DNA of 64,000 nt, taken from assembly GCA_022496185.1 (NCBI GenBank), contig WTXG01000134.1, forward strand, positions 39,331-103,330. Reading direction: 5' to 3'. This DNA comes from Multifurca ochricompacta. Its lineage: Eukaryota > Basidiomycota > Agaricomycetes > Russulales > Russulaceae. The position numbers were made by a program, and so were the translations under genes. Below are positions 1 through 12,659 of the stretch, piece by piece (the first letter of the stretch is position 1; the number at the start of each line of letters is the position of its first letter). Under the pieces are notes generated by a model. That model searched no databases, was not told where the DNA came from, and saw nothing but the letters and a program-made list of their open reading frames with translations.

Positions 1-343
1 CTGCGGTTGACAGCCATTCTGCCCAGTCATCTTGCCTGCCATTGCACCAAAACCGGAGGTATTGTTCTAACCATTGGTTTGTCCGCTCAGACTGTCCGTC
101 CATTTGTGGATGGTATGCTGTAGAGATGTTTTGTGCGATGTCTAACGTTTTGCATAGGGCCCTTGCAAATGTCAATGTAAAATGGGTGTCTCGGTCAGAG
201 ATAATCTTCTTAGGGAGTCCGTAGTGGTGGTATACATGATTCAGGTATAGTTTTGCCACTCCTTCAGCTGTGATAGTTTTGTTACAGGGGATGAAGAGGG
301 CTGCTTTGGAGCAGTCATGGTCCGTGATCATAAGGATAGTGTC
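1..343 (-). pseudogene. G1 integrase catalytic-core fragment
   Basis: Read on the minus strand, this stretch encodes the start of the integrase DDE core, from the TITDHD-like motif to a point in the conserved core region where the window begins. It aligns with the same part of G2, G4 and G5. It is the direct continuation of the pol fragment that stops at 1600; the two were separated by the LTR at 344-1599. Inactive as part of a broken pol. Confidence 0.8.
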
Positions 344-1599
344 TGTTACGCTCAGCAGAGCGTTCTGTGCGGCATGCACGGGTCGGCGCGGGTCCATTAC
401 CTCAGCCACAAGCCTAGCACAATAAGGCTAGACTCTGGGCACTGTCTAGCTTCGGGATCGGTTAAGGTTTGGTGCTATAATCAAGCACAGAGGGAGATGG
501 GATGAGCCAGCCAAAGGGAGCTAATCCCCTAAGGCTGTTAAGTGGGGACAGGGTCCAGTTGCTGTGCCAGAAACACACTGAGCACACTGGAGCCCTAGGA
601 GACAGCAAAGGGGTTCAAAGGGAAGGGTACACACCCATTGCCAGAGGCAATGGGGGTCCCTGCAAGGATCTTAAAGGCGCAAAGGAGGGGGAAAGACTTC
701 TGATGTATTGGGGTCTAAGATCTCTAGGCTGAAGGCACAAGAGGTCAAATCTAGAGTTGTACAAACTGTCTACAGGGTCTTATATACTGTATGGGGATCT
801 GGTTTGTAGCTAATCAGGAACAGGGTCAGAGTCCTTATCATCCAATAGCAGATAAGATGTCAAATATAGTCCATGATAAGGATAAGCCTTATCAGAAGCA
901 TAATCATGTGGGACAGCCCCACAGGAGTCATATCAGTGTGGGAGGATTCCCACCAGGGTCAGGGGTAAATGGGGAGATAACAGGTCCCACAGGAGTTAGG
1001 GTGGATGTGGGAATACTCCCACAGGAATCAGAGAAGCGAATGATAAGCCAGATGGGCCATGTGATCAGATGAAGATGCTGTGATCAGGGTCAGGGATCAC
1101 ATGGTCCAAAGTCACATGGTCAGGGATCACATGGTCAAGGATCACATGGTCAGGGATCACATGGCCAGGGATCACATGGCCAGAGGTCACATGACTGGCA
1201 GAGGGTCAAGTACAAGCCAAAGTTGTCTAGTTGTCTGGACTGGTCAGATTGGCAGGGACAATGTCAGGGGTTCCTATGGGTGTCAAGCACAGGGACAGGG
1301 TCAGGAGCAGTGGCCAAGGCATAAGCCAAGGCAGCAAGGAAGGGTGGTATACATCCAACAGTGTAGCAGCATAACTACCAGCAGGTTAGGTGTAAATGGC
1401 GGCATGGGAGGTCAGTCCTATGAACAATGTCACAGGAATCAGGGTAGGGTCCTGGGCACACAGGCCACAGGCATCAAGGAAGGTCCCAAGGCAACAGGCC
1501 AAGGGCATCAAAGAGTGGTCCAGAGAAGGAGGAGATCAAGGATGGTGCAAAGAATAAGGCATGGTGTGCAGGGTCAGGAAAAAGAGCAGGGTCGTAACA
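344..1599 (-). mobile_element. solo LTR (1256 bp) inserted in G1 integrase
   Basis: Begins TGTTACG and ends CGTAACA, the same terminal hexamers as the gypsy LTRs here. It is flanked by an imperfect 5-bp duplication (GTGTC at 339-343, GTGTT at 1600-1604), and removing it restores the integrase reading frame. A minus-strand TATATAAG-type box lies near 780. It is about twice as long as the roughly 590-bp family LTRs and shares little else with them, so it is probably a related but distinct LTR family. It contains a 15-bp minisatellite and no real gene. Confidence 0.7.
1089..1193. repeat. 15-bp minisatellite inside solo LTR
   Basis: About seven tandem copies of a unit close to ATGGTCAGGGATCAC, with variants in which GGTC becomes GGCC or AGGG becomes AAGG. 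The repeat gives a spurious plus-strand ORF with repeated MVRDH pentapeptides. Confidence 0.85.
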
Positions 1600-4082
1600 G
1601 TGTTGAAGCCTTGCGATTTGGGCAGCTTGACAATGAAGTCCATGGCGATGGTCTGGAAAGGAGTTGATGCAGTGGGAGTGATGGGGTACATTGGTGGGGC
1701 TTTCGGGTGTGTGTTCACCTTGTTTGCTTGACACGACGCACATCCTTGTACGTAGCTTTCAATGTCCTTTTTCATATTGGGCCACCAATAGTCTCTTTTG
1801 GCCAGGGCATAGGTGTTGGCGATGCCTGGATGTCCAGCAGAGGGAAGGTCGTGGTGAAAATGGATCACCCCCCTCTTAATGTTGTCGCCACCAGTGACAA
1901 CAAGTCAATCCCCGTCTTTCCACCAAAGACTGCTGATTTCCTTCAAATTATGAGCTTCGGCCCATGAACGGCATAGTTCCTGGTTCATGTTTTGGGAAAT
2001 TTGTGCCCAAAGGTCCATGTCGTGGAGGCTGACCATGGCAGTCTTTGCAAATACCTCCTCCGGGAGGACAGTGATGTCATTATTGTCATCCTCCCCTGTA
2101 TGCATATCTGGTCTGCGCGACAGTGCGTCTGCTCTAGCGTTCTGACTTCCTGCAATGTGTTTCAATGTGAAGTTATATTCCTCTAACTCCAAGACCTCTC
2201 GTGCCACACGTCAACTGATTTTATGGGGTTCTTTCCAATATAATAGATTGGAATGATCCGTGTGGATGATGGTCTTATGAGGGGTTCCTGCCAGGTAGGG
2301 TCACCAGTGTCGCAATGCCTTGACTATGGCTAAGAGCTCCCTATCCCAGATGTCATAGTTCCTTTCGGCTGGGGAGAAGGTTTCGGAGTAGTATGCCACT
2401 GGGTGAAGTATTTGTGCGGCATCTCTCTGGTATAACACCGCCCCATTCGCAAAGCGAGAGGCATCCACCTCTACTTCGAAGGGGTGGCTCAGATCTGGTT
2501 GGATAAGTACTGGTTCTGAGCCAACGAGGTCCCTAATCTGTTCGAACACTTGTTGCTGTGCTATGTCCCAATGCCATGGTACATCCTTTTTCAGTAGGTC
2601 GTTTAATGGTCGCGCTATGCCTGAAAACCCTTTGACGAATCATCGGTAGAAGTTGCAGAATCCGATAAATGATTGGACATCCTTGACACAGGTCGGCACA
2701 GGCCACTCCTGGATTCCTTGTACTTTAATGGGATCCATGCGCACTTGTCCTCCTTCCAAAATAACTCCTAGATACTCAACACTCCGTTGTTTGAAGGAGC
2801 ATTTGGCTGGTTTGAGGTATAGGTCATGTTCGTGTAATATGTCCAATACCTGATGTACGTGATCTCGATGATGGTCCAAATTATCTGGGGTGGCTACTAA
2901 GATGTCATCCATATAGATCACTACTTCTCCCGTGAGAATGAGATTGTGGAAGATGTGGTTCATCATAGACTGAAATGTTGCTGGTGAGTTCGTGAGACCA
3001 AAGAACATGATGTTGGGTTCAAACAATCCTTGATTTGTCTTGAATGCCGCCTTGCACTGGTCACCTTCCTTGATTCTAACGTTGTTGTAACCCCATCGCA
3101 CATCCATCTTTGAGAAGAGGGACTTATCCCTCATGGTGTCAATGAGTTCGGAGATGAGTGGCAGGGGGTAGGCATTTTTCACAGTGTACGCATTAATTCG
3201 TCAATAATCCTGGACCGGTCGCAGCTTGCCATCCTTCTTTTTGATGAAGAAGAAGGGCGAGGCATACTGTGACTTGGATGGGCGAATGTATCCTTTTGCC
3301 AAATGTTCTTCAAGGAACTCTGTTAGTGCCACTTGTTCAGATCAGGACAGCGGATAGATTTTGCAATCTATTGCTGCCAGCGTATCAGGGAGTAGGTCTA
3401 TGGCATGGTCCCATGGTCTGGAAGGTGGAAAACACTGGGATTCTTCTTTGGAAAACACCTTCCAATGCTGATGATAGACACTCAGCACTACATCGCTGTA
3501 TGTTCTTTCTGTCTGCCCTTGTATTGCTTTTTGAGCTAACTCTGATGCTTTGGTGGCATAACAGCGACCTAGATCTTCTTCTTCTGTACTTGTGGCCTTT
3601 ATTGTCAGATGCCTGACTGCATAATCATAGCCTATTGACATAATAATGGTGGGATATGACTCCTTATCCATTGTTGCGTCAGCCCAGTTGATCTTGGGTT
3701 CAAACGCGGCAAGCCACAGGTACCCCAGGATAAGATCTTCGTCTCCTAGGTCTGTAATTAGGAAGTGAACATTTTTTGTAGCCTCTCCAACTTGGACTGT
3801 CAGATCCGTGTAGTGGGTAATCTTTCCAGCACGATTGGCTGTCCTGTCAATATTCCAAATGTTTTTTTCTTGGGGAAGTGCCAGCCGTCCCAAACCCATT
3901 GTTCTGATTAATCGTGGGTGAATAAAATTGTCCGTGGCTCTGGAGTCCACTAAAATGTCTCGATCAGCCGTCCTCTGTGTAGTTTCAAAATGGACTGGTA
4001 TTTTCAATGATTTGAATCGACTAGCATACACAGAGGTAACATGGAGTGCTCGTGCCCAGGCCGATGGGTTTGAGCCTAACAA
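1600..4082 (-). pseudogene. G1 pol: protease, reverse transcriptase, RNase H, integrase H2C2
   Basis: Degenerate Ty3/gypsy polyprotein. Order on the minus strand: aspartic protease (about 4000-3700), RT (about 3340-2640, with YMDD), RNase H (about 2550-2200) and the integrase H2C2 zinc finger with GHPGIANTYALAKRDYWWPN (about 1868-1700). The protease triad reads DSRA instead of DSGA, which would disrupt the catalytic loop. Stops interrupt the frame after IYPLS (about 3342), FYR (about 2639), the RNase H ALRHW motif (about 2300) and HKIS (about 2214). Sister copies carry CGA or CGC arginine codons at most of these sites. It continues at 343-1 beyond the LTR insertion. Non-functional. Confidence 0.9.
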
Positions 4083-4104
4083 AAATCCTTTTTTGTGAAC
4101 GCCT

Positions 4105-4729
4105 TCTCTACCAGTATGGTGCGCACTTCCTCACTCTCCTTCATCATATTAGCCCATATATCCTGAGCCTTTTCTTCTTTCGACCGCTTGTCCACAGTGG
4201 GTGGATTATTCTGAACAGGATGTTCTGGAGCTACAGTGGCAGCCACAATTTGTACTCCTTTCTTGGGGCAGTTTCAAGACATGTGTCCCAGTGCTCTGCA
4301 GTGGAAGCAGCGCCCTTCTTTCATTAGAGTTTGTTGCTTGTCTTCCGTAAGCGCTGCTCGAGCCCAGGCCCAATCTGCAGAGGTATCCATAGCGTTTGGG
4401 TCCTGCTGGGCATGCGGGATGGGCTTTACTCCGAAAGCTGCCTTCCACTGGTCTCGGGTTTTTCCTTTTTTGGTATCAACTCCAAATCGTGTTTGGAAGT
4501 CAAGGTAGTCTTGTTGCTGCCGTCGAGCGGCATTGACCCAAGTATCCCAGTCATGAGGATGGTGAAACTGGATAATGTTTTTGACTAGGGGGTTGGGTAG
4601 GCCTTGCGAGAAGAGGTCTAGTGTTGCCTCTTCGTCAGTGTCATAGCCGGCTCTATTGGCTAAACTCCTGAACTTGGCTATGTATGCGTCAAGTTCTCCC
4701 TTTTCCATTCTAAGGGACTTCAGCTCCCG
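4105..4729 (-). pseudogene. G1 gag, C-terminal half with CCHC knuckle
   Basis: Continuation of the gag that begins at 14389; the solo LTR at 4730-13529 separates the halves, and TCCCG is duplicated at 4725-4729 and 13530-13534. Encodes the capsid-like segment (LRMEKGELDAYIAKFRSLAN) and a CCHC knuckle (CFHCRALGHMS, then a stop, then NC). The stop inside the knuckle at about 4274 probably came from CGA, since SRNC would complete the motif. The pol frame follows after an A-rich and T5 stretch near 4085. Confidence 0.85.
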
Positions 4730-5635
4730 TGTTACAGTCTCTGCCAAGTAACCCTATTTTCTTCACCCTCCCCAACGATGACCCCTCCTTACCGCCGACC
4801 TTACACTTCCTGATCACGTCTCCATCCTGGGACCCCTCACGTGCTTTGCTTCCATCCCCGTGATCCGCTTTGGACTTGTTGACCCACTGTTTGTCTATGT
4901 TTGACCTTTATCTTGTTATCCCTTATCTCGTTATCTTTATGACCGGACACTTACTTAATACCCTATCAGAAGCCAGGCTTTACGCCCTCCGCTTTCATAT
5001 ATTCGGGCCCACATGACTCCGTGTTATCTTATCTTTAGACGCTCATTCGATTACGTATATAAGTCCACTGTAACTACATTGTAGACCTCAGACTCGACTT
5101 ATTGAATACATCGGTGCTTGTCTTCTGGACTTCCCTTTGGATCTTTGAGCTTAGTTGTCTCAGTGCTTTTGGCACTTGTCTGCTTAACATTGTCCTAAGA
5201 GTACAGCCTCTTGGACTTTGACTCGTCACACTCTAAACTCCAAGGAACCTTATTGGTTTCTTACCCGAACCTACAGTGCCTCACAAAACTGAGTCAATGT
5301 TTTGCACTTTTGCACTGTTTGTTGAATATCACATCAGCCAAAATAAATATAAACAAAGTCTTGGTAGACCATAAAAGGTAAAAGATAAGGGTTATGTAAT
5401 GCAACAATAATTATGTAATTCTGATTAAAACCTGTGGAGCTATGCCCATTTCAAATTGGGGACTCATTGACTCAGTTTTGTGAGGGGGTATCAGAAATAT
5501 CAGAATCTGATGCTCCACCAAATGTACAGCAACCAATCCTTAATATATGGTTACCATAGTTATCTTAATATTGATGGGACCTGGAATAGAGCTATTTAAC
5601 CATGGTTTACATTCCCAGAATATTATAATTTCCCA

Positions 5636-5796
5636 ATGCACCCCACCTCCTCTGCTCAGAAAGAAAACATGCTCTCTCTGGCCTCTGAAGGTCATTCCAC
5701 TCACACTATTGCCTCCAGACTCAGCCTCAGCCAGTCCAGAGTCTCTAGGACACTCAGGACCCTCCTTCCCAACCATCAGTCACCTCATTTTAGTCA
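5636..5796 (+). pseudogene. Tc1-like transposase N-terminus, left arm (5' part)
   Basis: Starts MHPTSSAQKENMLSLASEG and encodes the helix-turn-helix DNA-binding region (HTIASRLSLSQSRVSRTLRTLL), which in Tc1 transposases binds the TIR. The frame is cut by the copia insertion and resumes at 12377. The same protein is encoded on the opposite strand from 13113. Confidence 0.8.
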
Positions 5797-6297
5797 TGTT
5801 GAACACAGAAGATGTTCGGTAATGCTTCAGGCATCAGGTGATTAGATTAGCTACTTTGTAGATTAGATTAGAATCCGGAGTTTCGGACTTTTACTATATC
5901 TTTATTACTTTCTTTCTCACACTCCGCAGTAGCTGACTGATACACTGTATAACATGTGATTTCTGTAGTGGCCAATGGCCTTTCTCCCTCATGTTTATTG
6001 TTTGGACTTTGTCCGGCACTTGTGGACTTATTCCCAGTGCACAGACCATCCCTTGGATAGTATATAAGGGTGTCTGTTTCGTCTCTTACACTTCAGAGTT
6101 TCTTCTACCTCTGAAGTGTAAGTCGTCCTCTCTACTATCATCACCACCTTTAGACTAACTCTGTATATAGTAACTTGTCTTTCTAGGTGTGTAGTATAGT
6201 AATATAGAGTTTCTTCTACCTCTGAAGTTAACTTGTCTTTCTAGCCTAAACCGCTAACCCTCACAGTCAGTATGCTGCGCCACATGCCTGTTTCACA
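5797..6297 (+). repeat. copia C1 5' LTR
   Basis: 501 bp, starting TGTTGAACAC and ending CTGTTTCACA. Contains a TATATAAG box near 6060 followed by two copies of TTTCTTCTACCTCTGAAGT in the R/U5 part. The next bases (GGTTATGGGCCC) occupy the primer-binding-site position. Confidence 0.93.
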
Positions 6298-7225
6298 GGT
6301 TATGGGCCCTGGCCACGCTTTACTGATCTGTTATTCTTTTTGATCAGTCCAAACTTTCTTCAAGCTCACTAGCTTCAAGACTTCGTCTTTTCCCAATCAG
6401 TCTAACAGTGAGCTTCGATTTTCTCCACTTGCCCTTAACTGTCCACAAGGTGGTGCGCTTTATGTGCCCACCTTGATCTGTCTGGCTAGTCCCTCAGGGG
6501 ATTCTTGCAAGAGGTGATGAGGGACCCTAAGCGGGTGAAACACCTTAAGTTCCTCATGTGCGCTCTAAGTAAATAGTATTCTTAGTTATAGCTGGGTTTT
6601 CGTCCCATCCATAGTCTTAGTAGGCCACTTGCCCAGAAGGCTTGGGGCTATAGGTTCAGTCAATGCTTGGCTCGATCCGTAAGCCAGGTTTAGCGACCTG
6701 CAGGTAGAGTTTAGGGTCTAGAACAAGGCATGGGTAGTCACTCCCATGACGCTTGGGCTCGATACAAGTAGGCTTGAACTACTATAGTATTTACACAGTA
6801 GCTAGAGGGTTTTGTCTCTGGGCAGAAGTACCCGCTGCTTACATTGGGGGTTCGCCCCAACCAGAGGAAACCTAATAGTCTACTATAGTCATGGCCCCAA
6901 TCATCTAGGGCTTAATCATGGACTCCACCACCAGCACTAGAGGAAGGACTCTATACCCTTTGTCTCTAGTGGAACTTGCGGTTGGCTCCTCCATGACATG
7001 ACTCCCCATCTATTTACACAATGTCCCCCTGATGTGGGCTTAGGACTTGTTGTAGATGGCGCTAGACAGCTTACTATACTACTTAGAAGTCGCACATAAG
7101 AGGCAGGACTTCTTTAAGTTCTGAAGCATAGCGCCACAGAATGGACGGGCCCTCTTAAATGAGACCTGGACAACTGGTTCTAATTGCTCCTTGGAACCAG
7201 GATCAACCCTTACAAATCATCTCAA
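6298..7225 (+). other. copia C1 untranslated leader
   Basis: About 930 bp between the 5' LTR and the first gag codon. I see no conserved ORF. It should hold the primer-binding site and the packaging signals; it is repeated in inverted orientation in C2 (62995-63914). Confidence 0.7.
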
Positions 7226-10200
7226 ATGTCTTCTATCGTCTTCCCCCCCACCTTCAAGTTCGACAAACTTGATGGCTCCAACTGGCAGCAGTGGTCGGTG
7301 TCATTCACTGCCCTGCTGAGGATAAATGGAATGAAGAGGCACATTACTCATGATGCCCCTGAGTTCCTGAATCCGCCCAAGCCAGAAGATGGAGAAAAGG
7401 ATGACGAATATGCCAAGCGCTTCGCACTTTGGTCGGAGTCGATGTACTTGGAGTGGAATAGAGTAGAAGAGGTCCTCATGGGAGTTCTGGTGATGGTCAC
7501 ATCGCCAGAAACATACTCCCAAATTGCCTCTGACAGAACCTTTCCTTCTGTCAATGCCAAGTATGAGCGTTTGGAATCGCTCTACGGCTCAGTGGGTAGC
7601 ATGGCCACCTACAACTTGTGGTGTTCTGTGTCCTCCTTCCGCTTGGAAGAAGGAAAGCAATTCAGACCCCAGTTGCAGCGTGTGTTGGATGTGAGGAGTA
7701 CCCTCAAGGAAAATGGGATGGAGATCTCTGATCTCCAGCTGAGCTTTATTTTGCTCCAATCCCTACCTCCATCCTACTCCGCCATTGCTGGCTCTATCCT
7801 GGCGTCAGGTCCTCCTGACCGCCTTTCCCCTCAGGACCTTGTGCAAAGGTTCCTAAATGAGGAAAGCCGACTTGCCGGCCCCGCAGGAAGTGGTGTTGGG
7901 GCTGCCCTTAACAAGGCAGCCCATGTCAACAAAAATAAAAATAAAAAACAAGTAACTTTCACGCCACAACCTGCAGGTGCATCATCGTCCAATGATGTCA
8001 CCTGCTTCTATTGCCAGAAGCCGGGCCACAAGGCAAATGAATGTCGGCAAAGGAAACAGGACAGAGCCAATGCTGATGCAGGCAAAAAGGGCAACAAGAG
8101 GAAGGGGCAAGGCCCCAGTGTACATAATAACTCCACACAAGTAGCTACCGTAGTAAATGGTAGTGGCAGAATACAGGAGGTGCATGAGACACCTCGTATT
8201 TCACTTTACATGATGACCGAGCACACACAAGAAGCTGATGATGGCAGCAATCCTTGGATGATGGACAGTGGAGCCACCACTCACTTCACACCATACTTAG
8301 ACGACTTCTCTGAGTATTTCCCACACAAGGGACATCAGGTGACAATTGGTGATGGTTCCGTAGTCCAAGTCGAAGGAACAGGCAAAGTCATACTCAAAAC
8401 TCGTAATAATTATGAGTTAGAGTTAAATAATGTCTTTTACATGCCTGGTAGTGAAAGAATACTATCCACAAGCTGCATCACAGACAAGGGTGGCTCAGTG
8501 GAATTTTCTCCATCTGAGGTCAAGATAAAGTACAATAATACAATTATAGCGGAAGGTGTCAAGGCTATGGGACTCTATTGGGTCTTTGGGAAAACAATGC
8601 AAAACTTAAATACTGCATCCCACAAATCTGCATCAACTAGCCTTGAAACCTGGCATTTGCGCATGGGTCATATGTCAAAAGAGGCCCTCAAAAGATATGC
8701 TCCTAAGGCTCTAAAAGGCCTTAGCATAGACAATAGCCAAGTGGAAGACAAGCCGTGTTATGGCTGTGAAATGGGAAAATCACACCGTCTTCCATTCCCT
8801 CCCTCTCAAAAGAGAGCTTCAGCACCCTTGGAAGTTATTCATAGTGACCTAGTTGGTCCTTTACAATGTACTTCAATTCAAGGGAACCTATACTTCGCCA
8901 CCTTCATAGACGACTTTAGCAGGACAGCTCTAGTTGTTGCTATGAAAGCTAAAAGTGATTTTACCTCGACGTTCTGTAACATTAAGGCATTCCTGGAAAA
9001 TAAAACAGACAGGAAAATAAAGACCTTACACACAGATCGAGGTGGCGAATTTGTCAATAGGGAGCTGAAGTCTATACTTGAGCAGGCTGGCATAGAGCAT
9101 AAATTGACAATGCCATACTCCCCACAACAAAACGGAAGGGCTGAAAGGTTCAACAGAACCATTATGGAAAAGGCCACCAGTATGCTGCATCATGCTGGTC
9201 TTTCCCTTGGTTTCTGGGAATGTGCAGTGCGAACAGCCTGTCACATATACAATAGAACGCCTATCCGGTCTAATAAGTGGAGGACACCGCTAGAACTTCT
9301 GGATGGGGACATTCCAGATGTGTCTTACTTTAAAATATTTGGCTGCTTAGCCTACTATACAGTCCCAGAGGACAAAAGACGTAAACTGGATCACAAAGCC
9401 AGGGAGACAGTCTTTGTCGGGTATGCACCCCACTCAAAAGGATATCTTCTTTGGGATATGCATACTCGATCCTTCATATTGTCAAGAGATGTGACATTTG
9501 ATGAAGGATCCTTCCCATCCAACCTTGCAAGGACAGCAAGGGAAAGCAAAAGGAAAAAGTTACGCCTTTTGTGTTAGAAACAGAGAGGCCTGTCCAGCCT
9601 CAACCAGTAATAGTCACAGTTCCTCAGGCTCCTGAAGACAAGGATGCCGAGGTTGAGGAACAGGAGGTGGTGGAACCTCCTCAAATAAATCCTGAGCCTA
9701 CCACACCTGAAAATGAACTTGACACACATGATCAAACTATCTATCAGACGCCCCCTTCCCAAATCATGGAACCATCAGAGCTCCCCCAGAGAACCCTGCC
9801 AAAAGACAAACTAAAAAGAATGTCGGCAAGATTTCCCAACCAGTATTTACTAGGGAAAGTCCACGCTCTCAGCAACGTGACAGGGCTGTGCAGGAAGATT
9901 TAGATCTTGATACTGCCCGTCCCAAACGTTCACGACGCATGAATCCTCGATTTTATAATGAGGATAATGCTGAGTTTGTGCAGGGTTCCTCCAGATTGGG
10001 ACATATGGAATTGCTATATGCCGCAGGTGTCTCTTATAGAGATCCCCTGACCTTTCAAGAGGCAATGCAGTCTGACAATGCCAGTGAATGGCTTGAGGCA
10101 TGTCAATATGAAATTGATGCCTTAGATAAACTTAATGTGTGGCGCCTTGAGGATCTTCCTAAAGGAAGAAAGGCTGTCAAGTCAAAATGGGTTTTCAAGC

Positions 10201-11584
10201 TGAAACCAGATGGACGGTTTCGTGCTAGGCTCGTGGCAAAAGGTTTCACCCAAGTAGAAGGGGTGGACTTCGACGAAACATTCTCTCCAGTCGCCAGATT
10301 TGAGTCATTAGACTACTACTAGCATTAGCTACGCTAGAGGATTGGGAAATCCACCAGATGGATGTCAAATCGGCATTCCTACATGGCGATCTGGATGAAG
10401 AAATTTATATGGAGCAACCAGTTGGTTTCGTCGTTACTGGTCAGGAGTCCAAAGTTTGTAGGTTGCAAAAAGCATTGTATGGCCTCAAACAGGCTTCCCG
10501 AGCATGGAACCTACAATTCCATGCAGTTCTTAATGAACTGGGCTTTACTCGGACGTACTCTGATGCAGGAGTATACGTGTTTCATCAAAAAGAGGGGGAT
10601 GATTCACTCTATGTCATTCTCTATGTAGATGACATTACTATACTTGGGTCTTCCAATGATAAGATAATGTGGCTGAAGTCATCACTATCTAATCGATATG
10701 AGATGACTGACTTGGGAGAAATCCAGTCATACCTTGGAGTTAACATCACCAGGGATCGTCCTAATAAGACACTGGAGATTGACCAAGCAGCCTACGTTTT
10801 ATCTATTATTGAGAAGTTTGGGATGAGGGATTCCAACCGAGTATATACTCCACTTCCCTCTGGCGCTGATGTACATCTGGTCAAATTTGAAGGCCAGGCA
10901 TCTACTTCTGAGATAAAGAAGTATCAACAGTTGATGGGGTCTCTGCTATGGGTACAGATCGGAAGCAGACCTGACATCAGTTTCGCTGTGGGGCGCCTTA
11001 GTAAATATGCTTCCAATCCCTCTCAAGATCACATGCGACTTGCAAAGTATGTCTTAAAGTATCTAAATAGTACAAAAGACTACAAGTTGCGGTATTCTGG
11101 AGGGAATGGGGAGAGTGGCCTTCATGGCTTTGCAGATTCCTCATGGGGAGATCAAGAGGACTGCCACTCTACCTCAGGCTACGTGTTTTTCTTGGCAAAT
11201 GGTGCCATCTCATGGTGTTCCAGAAAACAAAAAACAGTAGCACAGTCCACCACTGAGGCTGAATATATGAGCCTCTCTGAGGCTGCAAATCAGGCAGCGT
11301 GGTATAGGACTTTTATGGAGGAATTAGGGTATGAGGTATCCTCCCCTATATTACTCCACTGTGATAATAAGGGTGCCGTGGATTTGGCATTAAACCCGGT
11401 CACAGGAAGGCGGTCAAAGCATATTCCCATCAAGTACCATGCCATAAGAGGGTACATTGAATCGCACATAATTGAGTTAGTGCGTACCCCCACAGGTGAA
11501 ATGCTGGCAGATGGCTTCACTAAGTCTCTACCAAGAGCATTGTTTGAAACCATGGTAGATGGACTTGGACTTATGCTGGAATGA
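7226..11584 (+). pseudogene. copia C1 gag-pol polyprotein, three frameshifts
   Basis: Single Ty1/copia gag-pol gene. Order: gag (start MSSIVFPPTFKFDKLDGSNW at 7226, chosen because homology with C2 begins here), CCHC knuckle CFYCQKPGHKANEC (about 7990-8045), protease DSGATTHF (about 8269), GAG-preintegrase with CYGCEMGKSH, integrase core (HSDLVGP, HTDRGGEFVN, QQNGRAERFNRT), RT with YVDD (about 10624) and RNase H (SSWGDQEDCHSTSGY, STTEAEYMS). The frame breaks near 9526 (AAA to AA), 9796 (one base missing in CCCGTG) and 10310 (AA to A). At each place C2 has the extra base, so these are either recent mutations or assembly errors. Otherwise it differs from C2 by very few residues. Confidence 0.92.
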
Positions 11585-11870
11585 GAAGAGCTGGAATTTG
11601 GAGACTTTGAATACCAGTTTCACTTTCCCACCATGCCATATGAACACGTTCTTAACTTCGAGAGTGACGCAAGTGGTGTGTACGAAGTAGATATGTAAAG
11701 CTTTCAGCTTGCATAAGCGAATCTACAACTCGTATGCAAAGCTCACAAACCGCGCTTGAGAGTTAGAGAAGTTGGATCTCTGGCTGGCGATATGCTCATT
11801 CAATTGTAATGACAGTGTGCTCATTCAATTCATTTCCCATCTATGACCAGATGCCTTCAGCATGGAGGGA
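11585..11870 (+). other. copia C1 3' untranslated region and polypurine tract
   Basis: About 290 bp between the gag-pol stop and the 3' LTR, with no ORF. It ends in CATGGAGGGA, the likely plus-strand primer. Confidence 0.6.
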
Positions 11871-12371
11871 TGTTGAACACAGAAGATGTTCGGTAATGCT
11901 TCAGGCATCAGGTGATTAGATTAGCTACTTTGTAGATTAGATTAGAATCCGGAGTTTCGGACTTTTACTATATCTTTATTACTTTCTTTCTCACACTCCG
12001 CAGTAGCTGACTGATACACTGTATAACATGTGATTTCTGTAGTGGCCAATGGCCTTTCTCCCTCATGTTTATTGTTTGGACTTTGTCCGGCACTTGTGGA
12101 CTTATTCCCAGTGCACAGACCATCCCTTGGATAGTATATAAGGGTGTCTGTTTCGTCTCTTACACTTCAGAGTTTCTTCTACCTCTGAAGTGTAAGTCGT
12201 CCTCTCTACTATCATCACCACCTTTAGACTAACTCTGTATATAGTAACTTGTCTTTCTAGGTGTGTAGTATAGTAATATAGAGTTTCTTCTACCTCTGAA
12301 GTTAACTTGTCTTTCTAGCCTAAACCGCTAACCCTCACAGTCAGTATGCTGCGCCACATGCCTGTTTCACA
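11871..12371 (+). repeat. copia C1 3' LTR
   Basis: 501 bp, apparently identical to the 5' LTR at 5797-6297, and followed by the duplicated target AGTCA. Confidence 0.93.
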
Positions 12372-12376
12372 AGTCA

Positions 12377-12659
12377 TCCTTCCAAGCTCTCTGCTACCTC
12401 TGAACATGCTATCATGATACAAATCACCACAGGAAAGGTTGGCAATGCTGTCCAGGCCACAAAGCACATCAATTCCATGATCCCCAACCATGTCTCTTCA
12501 CAAACTGTGCACTGGGTTCTTAAACAACATTCATTCAAGGCTGTAACAAAGAAGAAAATGCCACTACTCTCTGCAGTACATTGCAAGAAGCACTTAGCCT
12601 TTGCTTTGAAGTACAGAGAGTGGACTGTGGAGGACTGGCATCTGACCCAAACCTGTTGA
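12377..12659 (+). pseudogene. Tc1-like transposase fragment, left arm (3' part)
   Basis: Continues the left-arm reading frame after the copia insertion (KLSATSEHAIMIQITTGKV onward to ALKYREWTVEDWH), then runs into the palindrome centre and stops. It lacks every part of the DDE domain. Confidence 0.75.

Larger units (their letters stand above)
5797..12371 (+). mobile_element. Ty1/copia LTR retrotransposon C1 (complete, 6575 bp)
   Basis: Bounded by two 501-bp LTRs (5797-6297 and 11871-12371) that look identical by eye, and flanked by a perfect 5-bp duplication AGTCA (5792-5796 and 12372-12376). It lies in the left arm of the palindromic Tc1-like element. The identical LTRs indicate a very young insertion. 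One gag-pol gene (7226-11584) carries three 1-base deletions relative to copy C2. The purine-rich stretch GGAGGGA just before 11871 is the likely polypurine tract. Confidence 0.95.

Noticed and set aside
1080..1667. 195-codon plus-strand frame
   Set aside because: Its sequence is the translation of the 15-bp minisatellite and low-complexity LTR sequence.
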